Below are positions 1-8,511 of a DNA stretch of 41,662 bases, in pieces. A model generated the notes under the pieces. That model had not been told where the DNA came from, searched no databases, and was given only the letters and a program-made list of their open reading frames with translations. The DNA comes from Alphaproteobacteria bacterium. GTDB lineage: Bacteria; Pseudomonadota; Alphaproteobacteria; Rhizobiales; Xanthobacteraceae. Each line of letters begins with the position of its first letter. Positions within the stretch are counted from its first letter, which is position 1. The stretch spans positions 1-41,662 of the forward strand of contig WQYW01000025.1 of assembly GCA_009781045.1 (NCBI GenBank), written 5' to 3'. A program made the position numbers and the translations under genes.

Positions 1-80
1 ATGTTCAGATTCAGGGTTTCCTGAATTGCTGAAAGTGCGACTTCTGTGGGGTCGCTGACCTTCTTCGAAGTATTCGCCAT
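1..80 (-). CDS. 5' end of an unrecognised protein (partial)
   Basis: Reading leftwards from the ATG at 80, 26 codons stay open to the window edge. The visible N-terminus begins MANTSKKVSDPTEVALSAIQ, a hydrophilic then mildly amphipathic start with no signal peptide. An AAGGG ribosome-binding site lies about ten bases before the start, and codon use matches the other genes. The family cannot be recognised from this much sequence. The gene diverges from the Hpt gene that follows. Confidence 0.5.
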   Translation of the reverse strand, partial: MANTSKKVSDPTEVALSAIQETLNLN

Positions 81-685
81 GTTCAGTCCGAACCCTTGTT
101 CAAATGGCACATGTTCCCGCGAACCGTGGGACCCGCAAGCAGAGAACCGGCGGGCTGCAGGTCATGGCCCACCCCGGGGGTTGGCTATTCCCGCCAACAT
201 CTTATTGGCAGACTGCGACGAATGAAATGCCGCAGGTCATACATTCTTAATCACCGTTAACAGGGCGGTGGCGTAACGTCTTAGCATTACGTCGAAATCC
301 CCAGAGAACTTCAACAATTGGGCGACTTTTAGTCAAAGCGACGGTCAAAGTCAGGCTGCGAGCGGGGACTGGCGTTCCCGACTGCCCCAAAATGAGGCGA
401 CTTTGGCCGGCTCATGCCTGCCTGATGGATAAAGGCCCCCCTTTCCCCGCCCGGAGTGCGGGTCGATTCGGGTGCAGTGGCGGTGCTGGACTGCCCAGGC
501 GGGCGCGAAAGCGGGAAGATAAGGAGGGCGGACATCCGCTCGGGTCCGGGACCGGCAGGGTCGTGCTGGTTTTCGTCAGGCTTTTGGTCAGCAATCGGGT
601 CCATCCTTTCAGGGATGGTGGCGTCACATGGGCACGCGCCGCTGTCCGTGCTCAAGCCGGAAAACCTGTGCCGATTGGATTTTCC
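81..685. other. Divergent intergenic region, no convincing gene
   Basis: This stretch separates the leftward partial gene from the Hpt gene. Open frames run through it on both strands (one is continuous with the Hpt gene from 392) but their translations are low-complexity and resemble nothing known. An imperfect inverted repeat, CGTAACG at 272-278 and CATTACG at 285-291, lies in the AT-richer part and could be an operator. Promoters for both genes probably lie here, but no clear -35/-10 pair stands out. Confidence 0.4.
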
Positions 686-1048
686 ATGATCCCGGCTTCC
701 TTTTCGACCCTGGTGCCGCTCTCGGGCGTGATTGATCTGGATTATCTGGCCGAGGTCACGCAGGGCGACATCGTCTTCGCCCGGGAGGTGCTGGCGCTGT
801 TTTCCGCCCAGGCGCGGGGGCTGAGCGCCGCTCTGGTGCGGACGGGCGACGATGTCGGGGCGCAGACCCATAAACTGAAGGGTTCGGCCGCTGGCATCGG
901 GGCGATCAGGGTCCTGGAGGCGGCGGCACGTCTTGAGGGAGTGATGCGCCATGGTGGCGAGGCGACCATGGCTCTGGGGGGTCTGAAACGTGCCGTCAGG
1001 GATGCCTGTGCGGCAATCGACGTGGTGCTGTTGTCCGCATCACCATGA
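686..1048 (+). CDS. Hpt-domain histidine phosphotransfer protein
   Basis: A 120-residue single-domain protein of the Hpt family, which relays phosphate between a hybrid kinase and a response regulator in a cytoplasmic multistep phosphorelay. The motif THKLKGSAAGIGA near residues 53-65 contains the histidine that would be phosphorylated, with the usual HxLKGxxxxxG spacing. The rest is predicted helical, fitting a four-helix bundle. The ATG at 686 is chosen because homology begins just after it; the frame stays open upstream to 392, but that part has no domain character. No kinase or receiver gene is nearby, so the partner is unknown. Confidence 0.8.
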   Translation: MIPASFSTLVPLSGVIDLDYLAEVTQGDIVFAREVLALFSAQARGLSAALVRTGDDVGAQTHKLKGSAAGIGAIRVLEAAARLEGVMRHGGEATMALGGLKRAVRDACAAIDVVLLSASP

Positions 1049-1381
1049 CCCCATCTCTTTCCCTGGAGGTGCCGCCATGTCCCGTTTTTTGTTTTTTGCG
1101 GGCCTCGCTGGCGAGCCCGCCGCCGGGATTGCGGGCAGCGTTCCCCCGCGATCGGGATGCAGGGCAGAGCATTGGCGGAAGCGGGCGTGATGAGCCATGA
1201 CTAGCGTCGGGGCCGATCAGAGGTTATAGGGACGAGGGTATTTTGCTGACCATTTTGCGTCACGAAATGCGACAGCTTGCGATACGCCACAAAACGGGCC
1301 GATCCCGACTTGAGACAGAGGCTTTTGGATATCCCCTCAGGCAGCCCATCACCGACAGCAGCACAAACGCTACGAGCAGAC
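1049..1381. other. Intergenic region with a strong hairpin and an unconvincing 37-codon ORF
   Basis: A GGAGG followed eight bases later by an ATG at 1078 opens a 37-codon frame (begins MSRFLFFAGLAGEPAAGIAG) that ends at 1191. Its coding value is doubtful. A GC-rich hairpin, GCGGGC-TCGC against GCGA-GCCCGC at about 1098-1121, lies within it. The T-rich stretch is before the hairpin rather than after it, so it is not a standard terminator. Nothing else is seen before the ferredoxin start. Confidence 0.35.
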
Positions 1382-1701
1382 ATGGCCAAAGTTCATTTTA
1401 TCAATCACCACGGACAGACCCGCACAGTGGAGGCCGCCATCGGCTCAAGCCTGATGGAGGCCGCCGTCCGCAATGGCGTCGCCGGCATTGAGGCCGAGTG
1501 CGGGGAGCCTGCGCCTGTGCCACCTGCCATGTCTATGTTGATGAGGCGTGGCGGGAAAAGACCGGCAAGCCGACGCCGATGGAGGAGGACATGCTCGATT
1601 TTGGCGTCGATGTGCGCGCCAACTCGCGGCTGGCCTGCCAGATCCGGCTCACCGCCGCGCTTGACGGACTCGTGGTCACGATTCCGGAACGGCAGGCCTG
1701 A
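1382..1701 (+). pseudogene. Adrenodoxin-type [2Fe-2S] ferredoxin, single-base frameshift
   Basis: The first frame reads MAKVHFINHHGQTRTVEAAI and continues to EAECG; the sequence then continues in the next frame as [20 protein letters not shown] and runs to a normal end with ERQA. Adding one G to the GGGG run near 1501-1504 restores the hallmark CGGACACATC, that is C-x5-C-x2-C, with the fourth ligand cysteine later in LACQI. The restored protein of about 106 residues has the usual length for the bacterial adrenodoxin/Isc-type ferredoxin, an electron donor in Fe-S assembly or to monooxygenases. As written, the gene cannot make an intact cluster-binding protein. Either the gene is dead or the assembly lost one G; the rest of the sequence is undamaged, which favours a recent event or an error. 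Confidence 0.85.
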
Positions 1702-1838
1702 AGCGCGCTTCGCTGCGGATAGATGGAGCCATCTCCGGTTCTTTGCCCTGTTTTCTGCCCCGTCCTTAAGGCCGGCAGGGCCGGGGCAGCGTCTCGCTTT
1801 ATGTGCGCGCCCTCTTCGTGGAAGGGATGGCGCGGAGT

Positions 1839-3746
1839 TCACTCGGTGGTCACCTCGGTGCTTGCAGCGCTGAGGCCGAGCAGGGCGGTGGCGGCGGGAA
1901 GGACGGCATCGGCCATGGCGGCATGGCCCTCCGCGCTCGGGTGCACAGCGCCGCCATAGACTGCGGACAGGATGCCCCAGGTGGCATCGTGAATGTCGGT
2001 GGGCTGGCTCACCGACAGTCCCTGGGGATAGGTCATGGCGGCGAAGTAGCTGTCATTGGCATCGCGGATCCAGCGCGCCCGGGGCAGATAGGCGCGATAA
2101 TGCGAGGCTCCGATACCACAGGTCAGCGGCTGGCTGGCGGCCTCGACAAAGTCGGTGCTGAAGCTGGTGCCCTTGTCGGAAAAGCAGAGCCGGTCGAATT
2201 CGGGGTCGGTGGCGGCACGGGCGCAGAAGCCATGGTCGGCGAAGACGCTCTGATGGGCATCGACGAAGCTCATGGCGTCCAGCCTGGGATCGTCGCACAG
2301 CACACCCTGGGAGCAGGTCGCAATGGCCTTGAGCTGGGGCAGGAATTCGGCGTCGACATAGGCCGAGACCCGGGCGAGGCGCTCCGGATCCGCTTTGAAA
2401 GCGGGGTGAATATCAAAGCCGGCAGGGCCGCCGGGACAGGGCTGGCCGCCGCCCGCCAGTGCCGGGTTGGCGTAGGAGACATAGATCACATGGGACAGGT
2501 CACCGCCGACCAGCGGCTTGAGGGCCTGGCGCAGGCGACGAAAATCTTTCGGCAGATCGACGCGCAGCGCGCTGCGGGAGGTGTCAATGCCGGTGATGAC
2601 CCCGCTGCGCGACAACAGGCCGCGCAGCGTTCGGGGTTCAATCAGGACGTCGGCAACGAGCCCTGAGAAATGGATGTCGTTGGCGCCTGCCGAGAGCAGA
2701 ATGAGATCGAGTTTACGCTCGGGCTGACTGCTGCGGGCGGCACGCAGGGCCTTGTTCAGCTCCTCGATCTGGGCGTTGACGTTGCGCGAGCAACTGCCGT
2801 TTTTGCTGTCCTGGCATTCGCGAGCGCGCATCGGCCCCAGCACACCTTCACGGAGGGTGGCGCCGGTGCAGGCCAGCGGCAGATAGGTCACTGCGATATG
2901 GGGGTTGCGGACCGCCAGCGTAATCGCGGTACGGGTCTGGTAGCTGTAGAGCGAGCGGTGGCAGGCGGCGTTCAGCCACACCGCGGTCTGGCGCTGCCAG
3001 CTGGCGAGGGAATCGCTGGCATCGCCGCAGGCGCGGGTGCCCTGGAAACCGGCGCGGGAGGGGCGGTAATACTGGGTCGGGCCGGTGCCGAAATAGGAGC
3101 GGAAGCAGAAGCCTTCGTCGGCCAGCGCGATGGCCCTGTCGGGATTGCCTTCGCCCGAGGCGATGCTGTCGCCCATTCCGGCTATAAAAATATCGCGGAC
3201 CTGGATTTCGGTCTGGATGTGCTGAGTGGGATCGTCTCCTGCGGAGACGTCGACGGCTGCGAGCGTGCGCCGCCCGTAGGTGACCCGCATCTCAAACGGT
3301 TCAAGGCAGTCGCGGGTCGAAGTCGTCGGCCCGTCGCCGTTGTCGAACGACCAGGCGCAGGTGGCACCGACCGGTATTGTGCCCTGGAGACGGATGGTCA
3401 CCGGGTGATCGGCTGGCGCCAGATAGTTCTCATCGACATTGTCGCGTCTGCAGGGACTGGCGATGCGGCCCTGGAGGTCGATGCAGAGGCGGCTGACCAT
3501 GTTGCGTGCCCAGCCGCGCCCTTCGCTCTGCAGCTCCAGCGCCTGCTCGGAGCCGAGAATGTCGCGGTGCCGCGCGGTCTCAAGGTGAAGAAGAAAGTCG
3601 CGCTCTTCACGAAACAGGCGGAAGCGGTTGCGCACCTCCCAGGAGATGGAAAGGGATTCGTCCTGGGCGCGGCCGAAGCCGGGCGTGGACATGAAAAACA
3701 CGACCGCAAGGATGCAGGCGTGAAGAAGAGGATGGGGTCGGGTCAT
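1839..3746 (-). CDS. Secreted SGNH/GDSL-type hydrolase
   Basis: A 635-residue protein with an N-terminal signal peptide (about residues 1-28, hydrophobic core ACILAVVFFM, likely cut after GRAQ). About 160 residues precede the catalytic domain. That domain opens with GMGDSIASGEGNPD (nucleophile Ser about residue 194), continues with SAGANDIHF (block III Asn) and ends with VHPSAEGH near residue 609 (the catalytic His). Many cysteines in the mature part suggest disulfides and a periplasmic or extracellular location. It should hydrolyse an ester or lipid substrate that cannot be named. The start at 3746 is preferred because it gives a clean signal peptide; an in-frame ATG at 3794 would add 16 mostly hydrophobic residues. 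It lies 152 bases downstream of the YbhN-type gene on the same strand. Confidence 0.75.
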   Translation of the reverse strand: MTRPHPLLHACILAVVFFMSTPGFGRAQDESLSISWEVRNRFRLFREERDFLLHLETARHRDILGSEQALELQSEGRGWARNMVSRLCIDLQGRIASPCRRDNVDENYLAPADHPVTIRLQGTIPVGATCAWSFDNGDGPTTSTRDCLEPFEMRVTYGRRTLAAVDVSAGDDPTQHIQTEIQVRDIFIAGMGDSIASGEGNPDRAIALADEGFCFRSYFGTGPTQYYRPSRAGFQGTRACGDASDSLASWQRQTAVWLNAACHRSLYSYQTRTAITLAVRNPHIAVTYLPLACTGATLREGVLGPMRARECQDSKNGSCSRNVNAQIEELNKALRAARSSQPERKLDLILLSAGANDIHFSGLVADVLIEPRTLRGLLSRSGVITGIDTSRSALRVDLPKDFRRLRQALKPLVGGDLSHVIYVSYANPALAGGGQPCPGGPAGFDIHPAFKADPERLARVSAYVDAEFLPQLKAIATCSQGVLCDDPRLDAMSFVDAHQSVFADHGFCARAATDPEFDRLCFSDKGTSFSTDFVEAASQPLTCGIGASHYRAYLPRARWIRDANDSYFAAMTYPQGLSVSQPTDIHDATWGILSAVYGGAVHPSAEGHAAMADAVLPAATALLGLSAASTEVTTE

Positions 3747-3898
3747 GGCCGGTATCAATATCAGGAATATGGCCAAAATATAGTTCCACCCCATGTTCCG
3801 CTGTGGGAGTCTCCGGCCTGGGATGTCGGCGGAAGGGGCACAGGTCTCATGGCGAGGCGGGCTGGTTTTCGGCTATTGCCCTGGCTTTCAGGGGGCGT

Positions 3899-5029
3899 TC
3901 ACGGCGCAGAGTGTTCGTTCGAGGGCAGATTCTCGGTCAGATTCTCGGTCAGATTCTCGGTCAGATTCTCGGTCAGATTCTCGGTCAGATTCTTGGTCAG
4001 ATCGCTGGCCGCAGCCGCTTGCCCGCATCCGGGAGCGGGACGGCGGCGGTACTGCCAGGGCTCGACCACATGGATCCATAATTCGCGGGTGCCCATGATG
4101 GAAATGGCGATGGCAAACGGGATGACGAAATAAAGCAGGCGGAACATCAGCAGGGTGGCGATCAGCTGGTTGTGTTCGAATTGGGGCAGTCCGCTCAGCA
4201 TGGCGGCGTCGAACACCCCGATGCTGCCGGGGGCGTGACTGATGAAGCCGAGCAGGGTGGCGAGAATGAAGACGACCGCGAGCGACAGGATGTCGATCGA
4301 AGGCGTCGCCGGCATCAGCAGATACATCGCCATGGCGCAGAAGCTGAGATCGACCACGCCGATAAGAATCTGGACAAAGGTCAGGGGGGCCGATGGCAGC
4401 ACCACTTTCCAGCCGTTCTGGCCAAGCTCGCGGCGCCGGTCGCCGGTCGACAGCCAGACCAGATAGGCGAAGATGGCCACAATACCGCCGGCTGCAATCA
4501 CCTGGTTGACCAGTTCCGGCAGTTTGTCGATGGCTGAGGCGGAAGCCGGGTGGGTGAGCATGCCGATCGACAGGATGAAAATATTGCCGAGCCAGAAGGT
4601 CAGGCCGGAGAGGAACACCACCTTGGCGACATCGATGGCGTTGAGCCCATGATCGGAATAGATGCGGAAACGGATCGCACCGCCGGTGAAGACGGTGGCA
4701 CCGACATTGTGGCCGATCGAATAGGAGGTGAAGCTCGACAGGGCCGCGATGCGATAAGGCACATGCTTCTTGCCGATCGTGCGCAGCGCAAAAAAATCGT
4801 AGAAGGTCAGGGTGCAGAAGGCGCAGAACACGCAGAGCGCGGCGAACCCGATATTTTCGCGCGGGATGTTGGTGAGTGCAGTGAGGATTTTGCCGGGGCC
4901 GATGTCATGGAGCGTCACCATCAGCGTTGTAATCGCGATGGCGATGATGCCGAGACTGGCGACGACTCCGATCCGTCGCCAGTGGATCGAGGTGAAACCC
5001 CGCTTGGGCGCGGGCGGCTGTCCGTGCAT
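3899..5029 (-). CDS. YbhN/UPF0104-type (LPG synthase-like) integral membrane protein
   Basis: A 376-residue polytopic inner-membrane protein of the lysylphosphatidylglycerol-synthase transmembrane (UPF0104/YbhN) family. Roughly eight hydrophobic segments lie between residues 20 and 330, with family-like stretches such as SFTSYSIGHNVGATVFTGGA, AIRFRIYSDHGL and GFISHAPGSIGVFDAAML. There is no cytoplasmic aminoacyl-transferase domain, so it is not a full MprF; family members are thought to act in lipid flipping or transport. GGAGG sits five bases before the ATG. The C-terminal tail is unusual: DLTKNLTENLTENLTE, five perfect NLTE units and a partial one, encoded by a 12-bp tandem repeat, and probably outside the conserved fold. 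Confidence 0.8.
   Translation of the reverse strand: MHGQPPAPKRGFTSIHWRRIGVVASLGIIAIAITTLMVTLHDIGPGKILTALTNIPRENIGFAALCVFCAFCTLTFYDFFALRTIGKKHVPYRIAALSSFTSYSIGHNVGATVFTGGAIRFRIYSDHGLNAIDVAKVVFLSGLTFWLGNIFILSIGMLTHPASASAIDKLPELVNQVIAAGGIVAIFAYLVWLSTGDRRRELGQNGWKVVLPSAPLTFVQILIGVVDLSFCAMAMYLLMPATPSIDILSLAVVFILATLLGFISHAPGSIGVFDAAMLSGLPQFEHNQLIATLLMFRLLYFVIPFAIAISIMGTRELWIHVVEPWQYRRRPAPGCGQAAAASDLTKNLTENLTENLTENLTENLTENLPSNEHSAP
3926..4009. repeat. 12-bp tandem repeat coding the NLTE tail
   Basis: The unit CAGATTCTCGGT occurs five times without change at 3926-3985, once with one change at 3986-3997 and once degenerate at 3998-4009. On the minus strand it codes four residues per unit, so gain or loss of units keeps the reading frame of the YbhN-type gene. 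Confidence 0.95.
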
Positions 5030-5141
5030 TCATCCTCCAGGGGACGCAGGAAACCAGGCCTGGTGGGCGTGGGGATGCGGGTCCCGGCGAAAGAAGATCA
5101 ACCGCCGCACATCCGGGGGCTCTCTTAAGGCAAAAAAGAGG

Positions 5142-5156
5142 GCTTGTTTAGCCCTG
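5142..5156. terminator. Small hairpin between the YbhN-type and SixA-like genes
   Basis: GGGCT, a five-base TGTTT loop and AGCCC form a short perfect hairpin downstream of the SixA-like gene and upstream of the YbhN-type gene. There is no clear following T-run in the direction of transcription, so terminator function is tentative. Confidence 0.3.
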
Positions 5157-5231
5157 GCAGCGATCCGGCTGGAGCGGGGGGGATCACAATTTCTGCGCCC
5201 GGCCGTGGGGGCGAAAGCCGGTGGTCAAGCC

Positions 5232-5762
5232 TCAGCACTCCTCCCGCAAAAGGCGGGGGCTGACAAAACGGGCCAGCCTGCCGCTGCGGTAGCTGACAGC
5301 GGCCCAGTCGGACACGTCAAAATCAAAGATCGCCAGCCCCGCAGTCGGCAGGTTGATGGCGAGATCCCGGCCAATGTCGTTCATCCTGCCATCAACCAGC
5401 ATCAGGGCGAGCTCATGCATGCCGGGATTGTGGCCGATCAGCAACAGTTGCCTGGGGCCGGGAACGCTGCGAATCGCCTGCAACAGATGAGCGGGGTCGG
5501 CTCCATATAATTCAGGCCGGTTTTCGACCAGCGGCAGCGGACATCTGTCCATCATCGTGTCCCAGGCGATTTCCCAGGTCTGGCGGGCGCGCTGCGCGGG
5601 GGACACCAGCACAATCTCAGGGAAGGGGGGATGGGTCGCGATCCATTCGCCGAGCATGACCGAGTCCCTCTGGCCGCGCTCGTCGAGGCGGCGATCCCGG
5701 TCATTGCCGCTGGGTGCGTCGGTTTCGGTCTTGGCGTGACGCAGCAGCATCAAACGGCGCAT
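5232..5762 (-). CDS. SixA-like histidine phosphatase
   Basis: A 176-residue cytoplasmic protein of the histidine phosphatase (phosphoglycerate mutase-like) superfamily, close in size and motif to SixA, which dephosphorylates phosphohistidine on Hpt domains. The N-terminal motif MLLRHAKTE carries the catalytic His9 with the neighbouring Arg; SPAQRARQTW holds the second basic pocket, and LLLIGHNPGMHEL holds the second catalytic His. The match is over the full length. An Hpt gene lies 4.2 kb away in the same window, so a functional link is possible but not shown. The start is weakly supported by its ribosome-binding site but fits the family. Confidence 0.8.
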   Translation of the reverse strand: MRRLMLLRHAKTETDAPSGNDRDRRLDERGQRDSVMLGEWIATHPPFPEIVLVSPAQRARQTWEIAWDTMMDRCPLPLVENRPELYGADPAHLLQAIRSVPGPRQLLLIGHNPGMHELALMLVDGRMNDIGRDLAINLPTAGLAIFDFDVSDWAAVSYRSGRLARFVSPRLLREEC

Positions 5763-7162
5763 GGCATTCTCGAATCGTTATCCTGGGAAATGATCAACAG
5801 CCACCAGTGGGGAGCAGGAGACAATTGCCCGATCGCGGTGGCCAAACAACGGCAGAGGCAGGATTTTCGCAGGCAGGATTTTCACAGGCACGACTTTCAC
5901 CAGCAGCAGGCGGCCTTCCAACCGCCCGGAAATGAAGCCGGCGTGGCAGACGCGCCGGCGCATCCGTGTGAGCCCGGGTTCTTTCATTATCCATCTGATC
6001 TTTAAAGACCCTTCCCTTTCAGAGGGGATCGTGGAGGCTGACGTTGTTTGCTTAATTCTCTATTTGTTCCTTTGCGTCCGGGCCGGCGGTGAGCTGCTGT
6101 ATCGAACTTTTGCCCCTTTGAGTAAAGCACCGGCGATCAGGTGGAAAGGAACCTGCCTTGCCCGCCTTGAGTGGCAGCGGCAGTGCCGGCGGAAAAGGCA
6201 ACCGGCAGGCGAATTTTCAGACCGTTCCGCCCCTTCCGCCATGGGCCTTGATGCCCACTATCAGGTCGGCTCCGATCCGCCGTGAGCCTTAAGCCGGCCT
6301 TGCCAGATCGACCAGGTCAGAACAGCTGCGGCAGAGACAGCACAGCAAGGATTGAGATTGCGTTGCACAATCGCCCGCTGCGCTGCAGTGAATGTCAGCA
6401 GCATGAGACGTTGTTGCCAACAGGAAGTAAATCTCCGCCCGTAAGGGGCGGCAAGACCGCAGGAAAGCAGGGGAACAGCTGGAGGGAGAAGGGCGTTGCG
6501 CAGGGGCGCCGCCAGGCGGCGATGACCCCGGAGCCGCGCGATGATACGCCAGGCAGGCGCGGCGCGTGGCGGCGAACTCCAAGCATGTCTGAGCCGGGGA
6601 CACCGTCCTGCCGGGGCGCCCTTCGGGCACGATGGTTGCGCCGCCGTGCCGCGCGTCTGTTCTGCGGTATCTGTGCATGCGGTTTTTCGTTGTGATCGTT
6701 CCCTGAAGTCAATTGAAGTCAGTCGTGGGCATCGCACAATCAGGTTCCATTCGGCCGGTAAGAGATTGCCGCTCTGGCGGGTTCATTCTGTCGATGCCTC
6801 CTTGAGAACACGCCGAAGGGCGTGGCCTTGAGGCTGCCGGATTTTCGGATTTGCGGTCCTGGTGTGTCACCCCGCGCGGATTCCCCGGACCGCTTGCGGA
6901 TCGTTCCTGCCTCCTCTTGCCGTTGATGGTCTTGGCAGTTATGGTTCGGGCCGTTATACCAAAGGTGGAAATCCTGACGAGCCGAGTGGCTTAATGAGGA
7001 GTTCCGCACCAAAACCTGCAAGAGCATACGACTCGCCCCAGGAACCGTCAGCAACACGTGCTGGGCGGAAAAATTTCGTCGGCGTGCAGATAAAGATGTT
7101 CCACCCCCGGCAACAGGCTTGCTCGAGGTCTGTCAGATGTCGCGCCTGTAATCGGAGCCAAA
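5763..7162. other. 1.4-kb region without a recognisable gene
   Basis: Several overlapping open frames exist on both strands (for instance 6261-6737 minus and 6282-6695 plus), but none has a good start, domain-like composition or recognisable motif. The region contains the 15-bp repeat at 5857-5901, a hairpin CCGCCC/GGGCGG at 6435-6451 and a direct repeat TGAAGTCAAT/TGAAGTCAGT near 6702-6722. The last 100 bases must hold the promoter of the TetR gene at 7163. Confidence 0.4.
5857..5901. repeat. 15-bp tandem repeat, three copies
   Basis: The unit GGCAGGATTTTCGCA at 5857-5871 is followed by a copy with two changes at 5872-5886 and a more diverged one at 5887-5901. It lies about 95-140 bases upstream of the start of the SixA-like gene, so it could affect that promoter. 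Confidence 0.85.
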
Positions 7163-7738
7163 ATGAAAAGACGTGAGCAGATACTGCGACGGGCTGCGGA
7201 GGTGTTTGCGGAACGTGGTGTGGCTCAGACCTCACTGGAGGAAATCGCAACATCGGTCGGAATCAAACGCGAGGCGATCTATTACTACTTCAGGAACCGC
7301 GTCGAGATCCTGCTCGAAATCATCTCTCCGCAATCCCTGTCGCTGTTGCACGGGATCACGGCGCTGATGGGCGGAACCGGGAGCAGTCGGGAAAAACTCA
7401 GGTCGGCGATGGAGCTGCACCTTCAGGCTTTCACGCCGTCCTATATTGAAATGACGGTGGCGTTGCGGGAGGAACATGTCCAGATCGACGATCCCCGGGT
7501 GAAAGAACTCCGGCGGGTGTGGGAAGAATACGGCAACTGCTGGGAGACGCTGATCCGGCAGGGCCGGGAGGAGGGTGTGTTCCGCTCCGACATGGATCCC
7601 AAGATCGCCTCCTACGGCATCCTGGGCATGCTGAACTGGATGTCGCGGTGGTATCGCACCGGGCAGAGCGCGCCTATCGGGCATGTGGCGGAAACCTTCT
7701 TCACGCTGGTCACCGAGGGGCTCGACGTGCGCAAATAG
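7163..7738 (+). CDS. TetR/AcrR family transcriptional regulator
   Basis: A 191-residue dimeric DNA-binding regulator. The N-terminal part MKRREQILRRAAEVFAERGV leads into a TetR helix-turn-helix (about residues 22-45: TSLEEIATSVGIKREAIYYY followed by FRNR), the diagnostic region of the family. The C-terminal two thirds form the helical ligand-binding and dimer domain, with a lipid-regulator style end (YGILGMLNWMSRWYR). A CGGAG element precedes the ATG. No transporter or enzyme gene adjoins it in the same orientation; the DUF805 genes downstream are the only candidates for co-transcription. The effector cannot be named. Confidence 0.88.
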   Translation: MKRREQILRRAAEVFAERGVAQTSLEEIATSVGIKREAIYYYFRNRVEILLEIISPQSLSLLHGITALMGGTGSSREKLRSAMELHLQAFTPSYIEMTVALREEHVQIDDPRVKELRRVWEEYGNCWETLIRQGREEGVFRSDMDPKIASYGILGMLNWMSRWYRTGQSAPIGHVAETFFTLVTEGLDVRK

Positions 7739-7950
7739 CGTGTCTCGTGCCCGTTCCCTGCCGGCTGCCGCCGCATCCTGCGCAGGAGAGGACGGGGGCC
7801 TGTGACGCTTTGGCAGGAACGGCGGCAGGCGCAAAATTGCGACGCGCGGGGCAGGAACAAAGGGTGATGGCAGCTTTGGCTGCGTTCGTGTGCGATCCCT
7901 GGCAGGGAAACGGACGTCGGCAGCGTTGCGAAATCGGCAGAAGGCGACAG

Positions 7951-8358
7951 GTGACATTGACGAAGAAATTGTTCAGCCCGAATGGGCGGTTCCGCCGCCG
8001 CCAGTATTGGTTCTATTCGCTGGCAACGACAGCTGCTTTCCTTGCAGCGCTTCTGCTGGTTGTTTCCAGTCCGCGGATATTCGGATTTCCCAGGACCGAA
8101 GAGGTGAAGGCGGTGCATGGTTATGTCCTCCTCTTCCTTTGTATCCCGTTTCTCTGGATGGGAATCTGCATCACCGCGAAACGCTGCCATGACCGGAACA
8201 AATCGGGATGGTACCAGCTCTACGGCCTGGTCCCGCCCGTGGGCTGGGTCGGGCTGGTGATCGAACTCGGCTTCGCCGACGGGACGCGGGGAGACAACCG
8301 GTTCGGGCCGTCACCGAAAGGGGTGGTTTCAAACCGTGTTGCCACCGTCTTCAGGTGA
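7951..8358 (+). CDS. DUF805 small membrane protein (single domain)
   Basis: A 135-residue DUF805 protein. The family signature FSPNGRFRRRQYWFYSL opens the domain, two hydrophobic segments follow, then AKRCHDRNKSGWYQLYGLVP and the closing GTRGDNRFGPSPKG. DUF805 members are four-helix inner-membrane proteins of unknown function. The start is the GTG at 7951, with AAGG seven bases upstream and homology beginning directly after; the frame stays open far upstream, overlapping the TetR gene, but that part is not protein-like. It is the first of a local group of DUF805 sequences extending to about 10.85 kb. Confidence 0.85.
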   Translation: MTLTKKLFSPNGRFRRRQYWFYSLATTAAFLAALLLVVSSPRIFGFPRTEEVKAVHGYVLLFLCIPFLWMGICITAKRCHDRNKSGWYQLYGLVPPVGWVGLVIELGFADGTRGDNRFGPSPKGVVSNRVATVFR

Positions 8359-8511
8359 TGTGCTCACAGCCTCCGCCTCGACGGCCGGGTCGGCGGATTC
8401 CTAAATCCCGGGCAATTTCATTCTGCCGGCGGGTTCGCAAGCTCGCATTCCCTGTTTCACAGGTCAACGCATTCGGGCCTTCGCGAGATCGCCAAATCGG
8501 AGATGTGAAAC

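Noticed and set aside
1098..1121. Rho-independent terminator after the Hpt gene
   Set aside because: The hairpin is strong but the T-rich tract is upstream of it, not downstream, on the plus strand, and A-rich on the minus strand.
1803..4133. Long plus-strand open frames opposite the SGNH hydrolase
   Set aside because: They mirror the coding strand of a recognisable enzyme and have glycine/alanine-rich, motif-free translations.
6261..6737. 158-codon minus-strand frame in the 5.8-7.2 kb gap
   Set aside because: No ribosome-binding site or recognisable motif, and competing frames on the other strand are equally open; composition alone explains it.
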